64,000 nucleotides of DNA, from assembly GCF_050003625.1 (NCBI RefSeq), contig NW_027445852.1, positions 620,001-684,000 of the forward strand, written 5' to 3'. Below are positions 53,444-63,560 of the stretch, in pieces (position 1 is the stretch's first letter; every line of letters starts with the position of its first letter). This stretch comes from Haematobia irritans (lineage: Eukaryota; Arthropoda; Insecta; Diptera; Muscidae). The notes under the pieces are model-generated. The model did no database searches, was not told the DNA's origin, and worked only from the letters and a program-made list of their open reading frames with translations. Made by a program: the position numbers and the translations under genes.

Positions 53444-55823
53444 GGCCGCTTGTGCTGCCTTAAAAGTTCTCCTGATGAAAGGAGACATAGATATAGTTCT
53501 TATTCAAGAACCATACATATATAAGAACAAGATCTGTGAATTAAGCACTCCGGGTTTCAAACTTTTGCATAATACCGGTACCGATATAAATCGAGCATGT
53601 ATAATTGCTAAAAACGAACTAAACTTGTTTCTGCTTCCTTCATTGAGCAATGCAGACACTGTCGTAGCCAGTCTAGAGATATCCACATGCAAATATTGGG
53701 TATCTTCGGTCTACATGGGACATGACAGGGAGATGCCACCCTGTGCCGTTAAGACCTGTGCCGTTAAGACCCTGGAGAGGATGATAGACATGTATCTTAG
53801 AACTAGCGTGGATTCAAGTTTGCTCTCGAAACGACAGCATGCATACTCGAAGGGCAGGTCTACTGAGACCGCATTGCATGAACTAGTAAGCTTTATTGAA
53901 AGCTCACTATCTGTCAAAGAATACACAATCGTGGCGTTTCTAGACATCGAAGGGGCGTTCAATAATGTCCATCCGAGCTCGATATTAAATGGACTGACAA
54001 CTCTGAATGTTGATCCAGGTATACTTAGGCTGTTAGACGAACTTCTAATAAAGAGACGTATTTCAGCCACACTAGGGCAAGCAAACATACAAAGGTATGT
54101 GAACAGAGGCACTCCCCAAGGAGGAGTTCTATCACCTCTTCTTTGGAATGTTGCTATAAACAACCTTCTGGTTTCCCTAGAAAAAGAAAGGATAAAAGTG
54201 GTGGCATACGCAGATGATGTGGCGCTAGCAGTCAGGGGAAAATTCCCATCCACAATCAGAGATATTATACAGAGAGCTCTCCGGATGACTGAGAAATGGG
54301 CGAAAGATAATGGTCTTGGTGTAAATCCAGCAAAGACAGAACTAGTCATGTACTGCAAAGATCGTAAAACTCCCACGGTTAGGCCCATTTCCTTAGGGGG
54401 TACTGAAATTCCCTTTGGTGAGTGTGCAAAATACCTTGGCGTTATTTTGGACAGGAAACTGAATTTTAGGCTTAATATTGAAGAGAGGGCTAGAAAAGCC
54501 ACGGTAGCTTTGTACTCGTGCAAAAAGGCAATAGGGAAAAAGTGGGGACTAAAACCAAAAATTGTGCATTGGCTATACACTGCAGTAGTTAGACCTATAA
54601 TGCTATATGGTGTTATTGTCTGGTGGCCGGCACTTCAGAAACCGACTTGTTTAGATAAAGTTCAGCGTATGGCGAGCTTATGTATCTCAGGCGCATTTAG
54701 TAAGACAGGAACAGACTCCCTTAATGTCATGCTACATCTATTGCCTTTAGACATTTTGGCCAAACAGTCAGCTGCAACAACGGCTGTGCGGTTGCGCGAG
54801 CTATCGCTGTGGTCGGAAAAAATGTACGGTCATAGTTCGGTCCTCAAAATAATGCCAGATGTGCCTAACGTAGTGGATTATACCCTGGCAAAACCACTTT
54901 TCAAAAAGTTTGAAACTCTAATTCCCAACAGTGAGGCGTGGTGTACACAGACCCCGGGGAATAAAAGATATATAGATTTCTATACTGATGGCTCCAAATT
55001 GAATGGACAAGTGGGGTTCGGAGTATATTCTAAAGATCTGGAAATTCGAATAGCGAAAAGATTACCTAATCACTGTAGTGTTTTTCAGGCTGAAATATTA
55101 GCAATAAGAGAGGTGGCGAATTGGCTGAGAAGTAATGTTCCAACAAATATTGGCATTAATATATACTCAGACAGTCAACCTGCAATAAAATCCTTGGACT
55201 CTGTGTTCCTCAACTCGGAAACGGCCATCGACTGCCGCAAATCTCTCAATGAGATGGCTGAGCAGTACAATATTCACCTAATATGGGTGCCTGGCCATAG
55301 GAACATACCGGGGAACTGCGAAGCGGATGAGTTGGCAAGGCTAGGGACTACCTTACATATTCCAGGGGAACTGGAATTTGTTGGTATGCCCCTAGCTACC
55401 TGCAAGCTCATGCTGCGTGAGAAGGCTGTTAGGATGGCAAATGTTCGATGGGAGAATTGCAAGGGTTGTAACGACACCAAGCAAATATGGCCCCATTTCT
55501 ACTTAAACCGCACACTAGATATGCTAATGTTCTCGAGACGTCAGATATCACTCCTGATATCTGCTATAACGGGTCGCTGCCTGATAGGCGATTTTGCAAA
55601 AACTATTGGCGCGAAGTATAATGACTATTGTATGAGCTGTCATGATGCGGAGGAAAAAGAATCAATTAAACACCTCTTGTGTGAGTGTCCTGCATTTTGT
55701 GTAAAGCGCAAGCAACTTTTAGGAGCATATAACTTCAGATTACTGGCGGATCTGGAAAACGTTAACTTAAGCAGTCTGCTAATGTTTTTGGAACAATCTG
55801 GTTGGTTCTACAAAGAAAAATAA
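53403..55823 (+). CDS. Retrotransposon ORF2: truncated endonuclease, reverse transcriptase, RNase H (internally deleted)
   Basis: An 806-aa open frame from the first ATG (53403). It overlaps the ORF1 end by 41 nt in the +1 frame, so translation would need reinitiation or frameshifting. Residues 1-113 are the start of an APE-type endonuclease (FLQINLHHCKAA, Glu36 in IQEPY, WVSSVYMGHDREMPP). The later catalytic Asp/Asn/His motifs are absent. A duplicated CAVKT at 114-123 marks the junction. The sequence resumes inside RT at KTLERM. RT motifs present are QHAYSKGRSTETALHE, FLDIEGAF (Asp181), GTPQGGVLSPLLW and YADD (269-272). RNase H spans about 523-650 with Asp529 (YTDGS), Glu564, Asp590 and Asp642. 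A CCHC motif (Cys743, Cys746, His757, Cys762) ends it. Relatives are commonly 1100-1300 aa. It has no stop codons, so the deletion is in frame. Target nicking by this protein is unlikely. Confidence 0.92.
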   Translation: MVLRFLQINLHHCKAACAALKVLLMKGDIDIVLIQEPYIYKNKICELSTPGFKLLHNTGTDINRACIIAKNELNLFLLPSLSNADTVVASLEISTCKYWVSSVYMGHDREMPPCAVKTCAVKTLERMIDMYLRTSVDSSLLSKRQHAYSKGRSTETALHELVSFIESSLSVKEYTIVAFLDIEGAFNNVHPSSILNGLTTLNVDPGILRLLDELLIKRRISATLGQANIQRYVNRGTPQGGVLSPLLWNVAINNLLVSLEKERIKVVAYADDVALAVRGKFPSTIRDIIQRALRMTEKWAKDNGLGVNPAKTELVMYCKDRKTPTVRPISLGGTEIPFGECAKYLGVILDRKLNFRLNIEERARKATVALYSCKKAIGKKWGLKPKIVHWLYTAVVRPIMLYGVIVWWPALQKPTCLDKVQRMASLCISGAFSKTGTDSLNVMLHLLPLDILAKQSAATTAVRLRELSLWSEKMYGHSSVLKIMPDVPNVVDYTLAKPLFKKFETLIPNSEAWCTQTPGNKRYIDFYTDGSKLNGQVGFGVYSKDLEIRIAKRLPNHCSVFQAEILAIREVANWLRSNVPTNIGINIYSDSQPAIKSLDSVFLNSETAIDCRKSLNEMAEQYNIHLIWVPGHRNIPGNCEADELARLGTTLHIPGELEFVGMPLATCKLMLREKAVRMANVRWENCKGCNDTKQIWPHFYLNRTLDMLMFSRRQISLLISAITGRCLIGDFAKTIGAKYNDYCMSCHDAEEKESIKHLLCECPAFCVKRKQLLGAYNFRLLADLENVNLSSLLMFLEQSGWFYKEK
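53742..53771 (+). repeat. 15-bp tandem duplication at the ORF2 deletion junction
   Basis: TGTGCCGTTAAGACC occurs twice in a row, encoding CAVKT twice. It sits exactly between the broken endonuclease (ending DREMPP) and the resumed RT (KTLERM, a segment that normally follows RT motif 2). The repeat length is a multiple of three and keeps the frame. It looks like a scar of template switching or end joining. Confidence 0.8.
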
Positions 55824-55898
55824 TCAAGAAGGTTCAGCGGTTAAAACTAGAAGTGCCCATATGTAATAGGTACTTTTAGTTAATGTGGTATCACAATG

Positions 55899-55943
55899 GA
55901 CTGAATAGTCTAAGTGAGCCTGAATCTTAATCGGGCTGCCACT
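55899..55943 (+). other. Two stem-loops in the 3' UTR
   Basis: First stem: GACT-GAAT-AGTC (55899-55910). Second stem: AGCCTGA (55917-55923) pairs with TCGGGCT (55931-55937), including one T-G wobble and a seven-base loop. It is continued by AGTG (55913-55916) pairing with CACT (55940-55943) across a two-base bulge. The adjacent placement just before the tail suggests an RT-binding structure. Confidence 0.6.
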
Positions 55944-55964
55944 TTAACCTAACCTTTAACCTAA
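55944..55964 (+). repeat. Tail of TTTAACCTAACC repeats
   Basis: After CACT the element ends with about 1.8 units of TTTAACCTAACC. The units contain CCTAA steps like the complement of the arthropod telomere repeat TTAGG. The run is far too short to be a telomere. Such short-unit tails replace poly(A) in several insect LINEs. Confidence 0.75.
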
Positions 55965-55973
55965 CCTAGAGCC
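55965..55973 (+). repeat. Target-site duplication, right copy (CCTAGAGCC)
   Basis: Exact repeat of 52102-52110. It restores the satellite monomer, which continues with AAAAGGACCTCAATTCGTGA. The insertion point is position 33/34 of the monomer, in its conserved half. Confidence 0.85.
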
Positions 55974-57699
55974 AAAAGGACCTCAATTCGTGACCACCCG
56001 CAAAAAATCCAAATTTCGACGAAAATCCTCAAAAAAATGAAATTTTTATATGAAAAACTTATTTTGGCCATAACTCCTTAAATATGCGTCCTAGCGCCAA
56101 AAGGACCTCAATTCGTGACCACCCCCAAAAAATCAAAATTTTGATGAAAATCCTCAAAAAATTGAAATTTTTATATGAAAAACTTATTTTGGCCATAACT
56201 CCTTAAATATGCGTCCTAGAGCCAAAAGGACCTCAATTCGTGACCACCCCCAAAAAATCCAAATTTCGACGAAAATCCTCAAAAAAATGAAATTTTTATA
56301 TGAAAAACTTATTTTGGCCATAACTCCTTAAATATGCGTCCTAGAGCCAAAAGGACCTCAATTCGTGACCATCCCCAAAAAATCAAAATTTTGATGACAA
56401 TCCTCAAAAAATTGAAATTTTTATATGAAAAACTTATTTTGGCCATAACTCCTTAAATATGCGTCCTAGCGCCAAAAGGACCTCAATTCGTGACCATCCC
56501 CAAAAAATCAAAATTTTGATGAAAATCCTCAAAAAATTGAAAATTTTATATGAAAAACTTATTTTGGCCATAACTCCTTAAATATGCGTCCTAGAGCCAA
56601 AAGGACCTCAATTCGTGACCACCCGCAAAAAATCCAAATTTCGACGAAAATCCTCAAAAAATTGAAATTTTTATATGAAAAACTTATTTTGGCCATAACT
56701 CCTTAAATATGCGTCCTAGCGCCAAAAGGACCTCAATTCGTGACCACCCCCAAAAAATCCAAATTTCGACGAAAATCCTCAAAAAAAAAATCAAATTTTT
56801 ATATGAAAAACTTATTTTGGCCATAACTCCTTAAATATGCGTCCTAGAGCCAAAAGGACCTCAATTCGTGACCACCCCCAAAAAATCCAAATTTCGACGA
56901 AAATCCTCAAAAAATTGAAATTTTTATATGAAAAACTTATTTTGGCCATAACTCCTTAAATATGCGTCCTAGAGCCAAAAGGACCTCAATTCGTGACCAT
57001 CCCCAAAAAATCAAAATTTTAATGAAAATCCTCAAAAAATTGAAATTTTTATATGAAAAACTTATTTTGGCCATAACTCCTTAAATATGCGTCCTAGAGC
57101 CAAAAGGACCTCAATTCGTGACCACCCCCCAAAAAATCAAAATTTCGACGAAAATCCTCAAAAAATTGAAATTTTTATATGAAAAACTTATTTTGGCCAT
57201 AACTCCTTAAATATGCGTCCTAGAGCCAAAATGACCTCAATTCGTGACCACCCCCAAAAAATCCAAATTTCGACGAAAATCCTCAAAAAATTGAAATTTT
57301 TATATGAAAAACTTATTTTGGCCATAACTCCTTAAATATGCTTCCTAGAGCCAAAAGGACCTCAATTCGTGACCATCCCCAAAAAATCAAAATTTTGATG
57401 AAAATCCTCAAAAAATTGAAATTTTTATATGAAAAACTTATTTTGGCCATAACTCCTTAAATATGCGTCCTAGAGCCAAAAGGACCTCAATTCGTGATCA
57501 CTCCCAAAAAATCAAAATTTCGACGAAAATCCTCAAAAAAATGAAATTTTTATATGAAAAACTTATTTTGGCCATAACTCCTTAAATATGCGTCCTAGAG
57601 CCAAAAGGACCTCAATTCGTGACCACCCGCAAAAAATCCAAATTTCGACGAAAATCCTCAAAAAATTGAAAATTTTATATGAAAAACTTATTTTGGCCA

Positions 57700-57950
57700 T
57701 AACTCCTTAAATATGCGTCCTAGAGCCAAAAGGACCTCAATTCGTGACCACCCGCAAAAATCCAAATTTCGACGAAAATCATCAAAAAAATGAAATTTTT
57801 ATATGAAAAACTTATTTTGGCCATAACTCCTTAAATATGCGTCCTAGAGCCAAAAGGACCTCAATTCGTGACCACCCGCAAAAATCCAAATTTCGACGAA
57901 AATCATCAAAAAAATGAAATTTTTATATGAAAAACTTATTTTGGCCATAA
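57700..57950 (+). repeat. Adjacent duplicated 124-bp monomers
   Basis: Two neighbouring monomers share two rare changes: CCCGCAAAAATCC (one A short) and GAAAATCATCAAA in place of GAAAATCCTCAAA, 124 bp apart. This is a recent single-monomer duplication. Confidence 0.85.
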
Positions 57951-58204
57951 CTCCTTAAATATGCGTCCTAGAGCCAAAAGGACCTCAATTCGTGATCACT
58001 CCCAAAAAATCAAAATTTTGATGAAAATCCTCAGAAAATTGAAATTTTTATATGAAAAACTTATTTTGGCCATAACTCCTTAAAAATGCGTCCTATAGCC
58101 AAAAGGACCTCAATTCGTGACCACCCCCAAAAAATCCAAATTTCGACGAAAATCCTCAAAAAAATGAAATTTTTATATGAAAAACTTATTTTGCCCATAA
58201 CTCC

Positions 58205-58740
58205 TTAAATATGCGTCCTAGAGCCAAAAGGACCTCAATTCGTGATCACTCCCAAAAAATCAAAATTTTGATGAAAATCCTCAAAAAAATGAAATTTTTA
58301 TATGAAAAACTTATTTTGGCCATAACTCCTTAAATATGCGTCCTAGCGCCAAAAGGACCTCAATTCGTGACCATCCCCAAAAAATCCAAATTTCGACGAA
58401 AATCCTCAAAAAAATGAAATTTTTATATGAAAAACTTATTTTGGCCATAACTCCTTAAATATGCGTCCTAGAGCCAAAAGGACCTCAATTCGTGATCACT
58501 CCCAAAAAATCAAAATTTTGATGAAAATCCTCAAAAAAATGAAATTTTTATATGAAAAACTTATTTTGGCCATAACTCCTTAAATATGCGTCCTAGCGCC
58601 AAAAGGACCTCAATTCGTGACCATCCCCAAAAAATCCAAATTTCGACGAAAATCCTCAAAAAAATGAAATTTTTATATGAAAAACTTATTTTGGCCATAA
58701 CTCCTTAAATATGCGTCCTAGAGCCAAAAGGACCTCAATT
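58205..58740 (+). repeat. Dimeric (250-bp) higher-order repeat
   Basis: A GATCACTCCC/TTTTGATG/AAAAAAATG monomer alternates with an AGCGCC/GACCATCCCC/TTTCGACG monomer. AGCGCC recurs at an offset of exactly 250 bp (near 58345 and 58595). Confidence 0.8.
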
Positions 58741-59239
58741 CGTGATCACTCCCAAAAAATCAAAATTTTGATGAAAATCCTCAAAAAATTGAAATTTTTA
58801 TATGAAAAACTTATTTTGGCCATAACTCCTTAAATATGCGTCCTAGAGCCAAAAGGACCTCAATTCGTGACCATCCCCAAAAAATCAAAATTTTGATGAA
58901 AATCCTCAAAAAATTGAAATTTTTATATGAAAAACTTATTTTGGCCATAACTCCTTAAATATGCTTCCTAGAGCCAAAAGGACCTCAATTCGTGACCACC
59001 CCCAAAAAATCAAAATTTCGACGAAAATCCTCAAAAAAATGAAATTTTTATATGAAAAACTTATTTTGGCCATAACTCCTTAAATATGCTTCCTAGAGCC
59101 AAAAGGACCTCAATTCGTGACCATCCCCAAAAAATCCAAATTTCGACGAAAATCCTCAAAAAAATGAAATTTTTATATGAAAAACTTATTTTGGCCATAA
59201 CTCCTTAAATATGCGTCCTAGAGCCAAAAGGACCTCAAT

Positions 59240-59790
59240 TCGTGACCACCCCCAAAAAATCAAAATTTCGACGAAAATCCTCAAAAAAATGAAATTTTTA
59301 TATGAAAAACTTATTTTGCCCATAACTCCTTAAATATGCGTCCTAGAGCCAAAAGGACCTCAATTCGTGATCACTCCCAAAAAATCAAAATTTTGATGAA
59401 AATCCTCAGAAAATTGAAATTTTTATATGAAAAACTTATTTTGGCCATAACTCCTTAAATATGCGTCCTATAGCCAAAAGGACCTCAATTCGTGACCACC
59501 CCCAAAAAATCCAAATTTCGACGAAAATCCTCAAAAAAATGAAATTTTTATATGAAAAACTTATTTTGCCCATAACTCCTTAAATATGCGTCCTAGAGCC
59601 AAAAGGACCTCAATTCGTGATCACTCCCAAAAAATCAAAATTTTGATGAAAATCCTCAGAAAATTGAAATTTTTATATGAAAAACTTATTTTGGCCATAA
59701 CTCCTTAAATATGCGTCCTATAGCCAAAAGGACCTCAATTCGTGACCACCCCCAAAAAATCCAAATTTCGACGAAAATCCTCAAAAAATT
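59240..59790 (+). repeat. Dimeric (250-bp) higher-order repeat with TTTTGCCCATAACT
   Basis: TTTTGCCCATAACT/GATCACTCCC/CCTCAGAAAATTG alternates with ATAGCC/GACCACCCCC/TTTCGACG. TTTTGCCC recurs at an offset of 250 bp (GCCC at 59318 and 59568). Confidence 0.8.
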
Positions 59791-60459
59791 GAAATTTTTA
59801 TATGAAAAACTTATTTTGGCCATAACTCCTTAAATATGCGTCCTAGAGCCAAAAGGACCTCAATTCGTGATCACTCCCACAAAATCAAAATTTTGATGAC
59901 AATCCTCAAAAAATTGAAATTTTTATATGAAAAACTTATTTTGGCCATAACTCCTTAAATATGCGTCCTAGAGCCAAAAGGACCTCAATTCGTGACCACC
60001 CCCTAAAAATCCAAATTTCGACGAAAATCCTCAAAAAATTGAAATTTTTATATGAAAAACTTATTTTGGCCATAACTCCTTAAATATGCGTCCTAGAGCC
60101 AAAAGGACCTCAATTCGTGACCATCCCCAAAAAATCAAAATTTTGATGAAAATCCTCAAAAAATTGAAATTTTTATATGAAAAACTTATTTTGGCCATAA
60201 CTCCTTAAATATGCGTCCTAGAGCCAAAAGGACCTCAATTCGTGACCACCCCCAAAAAATCAAAATTTCGACGAAAATCCTCAAAAAAATGAAATTTTTA
60301 TATGAAAAACTTATTTTGCCCATAACTCCTTAAATATGCGTCCTAGAGCCAAAAGGACCTCAATTCGTGATCACTCCCAAAAAATCAAAATTTTGATGAA
60401 AATCCTCAGAAAATTGAAATTTTTATATGAAAAACTTATTTTGGCCATAACTCCTTAAA

Positions 60460-61450
60460 TATGCGTCCTAGAGCCAAAAGGACCTCAATTCGTGACCACC
60501 CCCAAAAAATCAAAATTTCGACGAAAATCCTCAAAAAATTGAAATTTTTATATGAAAAACTTATTTTGGGCCATAACTCCTTAAATATGCGTCCTAGAGC
60601 CAAAAGGACCTCAATTCGTGACCACCCCCTAAAAATCCAAATTTCGACGAACATCCTCAAAAAATTGAAATTTTTATATGAAAAACTTATTTTGGCCATA
60701 ACTCCTTAAATATGCGTCCTAGAGCCAAAAGGACCTCAATTCGTGACCATCCCCAAAAAATCAAAATTTTGATGAAAATCCTCAGAAAATTGAAATTTTT
60801 ATATGAAAAACTTATTGTGGCCATAACTCCTTAAATATGCGTCCTAGAGCCAAAAGGACCTCAATTCGTGACCACCCCCAAAAAATCCAAATTTCGACGA
60901 AAATCCTCAAAAAATTGAAATTTTTATATGAAAAACTTATTTGGGCCATAACTCCTTAAATATGCTTCCTAGAGCCAAAAGGACCTCAATTCGTGACCAT
61001 CCCCAAAAAATCACAATTTCGACGAAAATCCTCAAAAAATTGAAATTTTTATATGAAAAACTTATTTTGGGCCATAACTCCTTAAATATGCGTCCTAGAG
61101 CCAAAAGGACCTCAATTCGTGACCACCCCCTAAAAATCCAAATTTCGACGAACATCCTCAAAAAAGTGAAATTTTTATATGAAAAACTTATTTTGGCCAT
61201 AACTCCTTAAATATGCGTCCTAGAGCCAAAAGGACCTCAATTCGTGACCATCCCCAAAAAATCAAAATTTTGATGAAAATCCTCAGAAAATTGAAATTTT
61301 TATATGAAAAACTTATTGTGGCCATAACTCCTTAAATATGCGTCCCAGAGCCAAAATGACCTCAATTCGTGACCACCCCCAAAAAATCCAAATTTCGACG
61401 AAAATCCTCAAAAAATTGAAATTTTTATATGAAAAACTTATTTGGGCCAT
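60460..61450 (+). repeat. Four-monomer (about 500-bp) higher-order repeat
   Basis: The order TTTGGGCC, GACCACCCCCTAAAAATCC with GACGAACATCC, GACCATCCCC with CCTCAGAAAATTG and TTGTGGCC, then GACCACCCCC repeats with an offset of 500-501 bp (CTAAAAATCC near 60629 and 61130). Confidence 0.8.
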
Positions 61451-61959
61451 AACTCCTTAAATATGCTTCCTAGAGCCAAAAGGACCTCAATTCGTGACCA
61501 TCCCCAAAAAATCACAATTTTGATGAAAATCCTCAAAAAATTGAAATTTTTATATGAAAAACTTATTTTGGCCATAACTCCTTAAATATGCGTCCTAGAG
61601 CCAAAAGGACCTCAATTCGTGACCACCCCCAAAAAATCCAAATTTCGACGAAAATCCTCAAAAAATTGAAATTTTTATATGAAAAACTTATTTTGGGCCA
61701 TAACTCCTTAAATATGCTTCCTAGAGCCAAAAGGACCTCAATTCGTGACCATCCCCAAAAAATCAAAATTTTGATGAAAATCCTCAAAAAATTGAAATTT
61801 TTATATGAAAAACTTATTTTGGCCATAACTCCTTAAATATGCGTCCTAGAGCCAAAAGGACCTCAATTCGTGACCACCCCCAAAAAATCCAAATTTCGAC
61901 GAAAATTCTCAAAAAAAAATCAAATTTTTATATGAAAAACTTATTTTGGCCATAACTCC

Positions 61960-63560
61960 TTAAATATGCGTCCTAGAGCCAAAAGGACCTCAATTCGTGA
62001 CCACCCCCAAAAAATCCAAATTTCGACGAAAATCCTCAAAAAATTGAAATTTTTATATGAAAAACTTATTTTGGGCCATAACTCCTTAAATATGCGTCCT
62101 AGAGCCAAAAGGACCTCAATTCGTGACCACCCCCTAAAAATCCAAATTTCGACGAAAATCCTCAAAAAATTGAAATTTTTATATGAAAAACTTATTTTGG
62201 CCATAACTCCTTAAATATGCGTCCTAGAGCCAAAAGGACCTCAATTCGTGACCATCCCCAAAAAATCAAAATTTTGATGAAAATCCTCAAAAAATTGAAA
62301 TTTTTATATGAAAAACTTATTTTGGCCATAACTCCTTAAATATGCGTCCTAGAGCCAAAAGGACCTCAATTCGTGACCACCCCCAAAAAATCAAAATTTC
62401 GACGAAAATCCTCAAAAAAATGAAATTTTTATATGAAAAACTTATTTTGGCCATAACTCCTTAAATATGCGTCCTAGAGCCAAAAGGACCTCAATTCGTG
62501 ATCACTCCCAAAAAATCAAAATTTTGATGAAAATCCTCAAAAAATTGAAATTTTTATATGAAAAGCTTATTTTGGCCATAACTCCTTAAATATGCGTCCT
62601 AGAGCCAAAAGGACCTCAATTCGTGACCACCCCCAAAAAATCAAAATTTTGATGAAAATCCTCAAAAAATTGAAATTTTTATATGAAAAACTTATTTTGG
62701 CCATAACTCCTTAAATATGCGTCCTAGCGCCAAAAGGACCTCAATTCGTGACCATCCCCAAAAAATCAAAATTTTGATGAAAATCCTCAAAAAATTGAAA
62801 ATTTTATATGAAAAACTTATTTTGGCCATAACTCCTTAAATATGCTTCCTAGAGCCAAAAGGACCTCAATTCGTGACCATCCCCAAAAAATCAAAATTTT
62901 GATGAAAATCCTCAAAAAATTGAAATTTTTATATGAAAAACTTATTTTGGCCATAACTCCTTAAATATGCGTCCTAGAGCCAAAAGGACCTCAATTCGTG
63001 ACCACCCCCAAAAAATCCAAATTTCGACGAAAATCCTCAAAAAATTGAAATTTTTATATGAAAAACTTATTTTGGGCCATAACTCCTTAAATATGCGTCC
63101 TAGAGCCAAAAGGACCTCAATTCGTGACCACCCCCTAAAAATCCAATTTTCGACGAAAATCCTCAAAAAATTGAAATTTTTATATGAAAAACTTATTTTG
63201 GCCATACTTCTTAAATATGCGTCCTAGAGCCAAAAGGACCTCAATTCGTGACCATCCCCAAAAAATCAAAATTTTGATGAAAATCCTCAAAAAATTGAAA
63301 TTTTTATATGAAAAACTTATTTTGGCCATAACTCCTTAAATATGCGTCCTAGAGCCAAAAGGACCTCAATTCGTGACCACCCCCAAAAAATCAAAATTTC
63401 GACGAAAATCCTCAAAAAAATGAAATTTTTATATGAAAAACTTATTTTGGCCATAACTCCTTAAATATGCGTCCTAGAGCCAAAAGGACCTCAATTCGTG
63501 ATCACTCCCACAAAATCAAAATTTTGATGACAATCCTCAAAAAATTGAAATTTTTATATG
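61960..63560 (+). repeat. Eight-monomer (about 1001-bp) higher-order repeat
   Basis: The TTTGGGCC dimer with CTAAAAATCC at 61966-62214 recurs at 62967-63215, offset 1001 bp. The next three monomers match in class. Private changes in the second copy include CCAATTTTCGACG (about 63143) and CCATACTTCTTAAAT (about 63203). Confidence 0.75.

Larger units (their letters stand above)
52111..55964 (+). mobile_element. Non-LTR retrotransposon with RNase H, internally deleted in ORF2
   Basis: A 3854-bp non-satellite insertion flanked by CCTAGAGCC direct repeats. It has a short 5' UTR, two overlapping open frames on the + strand and a structured 3' UTR with a TTAACC-type tail. There are no LTRs and no terminal inverted repeats. 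ORF1 resembles the DUF4780 family seen in insect LINEs. ORF2 has an endonuclease start, RT, RNase H and a C-terminal CCHC motif. The RNase H and domain order place it broadly in the I/LOA/R1 assemblage; I favour LOA-like or I-like but cannot prove the clade. Both ends seem complete, yet ORF2 has lost an internal segment of perhaps 350-450 residues compared with typical relatives. The copy is probably non-autonomous. Its base composition and codon-like structure differ sharply from the satellite. Confidence 0.95.
55824..55964 (+). other. 3' UTR and tail of the retrotransposon
   Basis: The 141 non-coding bases after the ORF2 stop. The last third contains two stem-loops (55899-55910 and 55913-55943), followed by a tail of TTTAACCTAACC-like units in place of poly(A). 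In this LINE group the RT recognises the 3' end of its own RNA, so this is the likely recognition region. Confidence 0.7.

Noticed and set aside
53711..54580. A 289-codon open frame on the minus strand inside ORF2
   Set aside because: It lies opposite the RT coding region, which has clear RT motifs. The antisense translation shows no recognisable domain and is a shadow frame.
55944..55964. Telomere repeat tract
   Set aside because: Only about two units, interrupted by TTT and followed directly by satellite. It is the element tail.
52111..55964. LTR retrotransposon or retrovirus-like element
   Set aside because: No long terminal repeats, no protease or integrase. The YADD-type RT with an APE start and downstream RNase H, the tail, and the 9-bp target duplication fit a non-LTR element.
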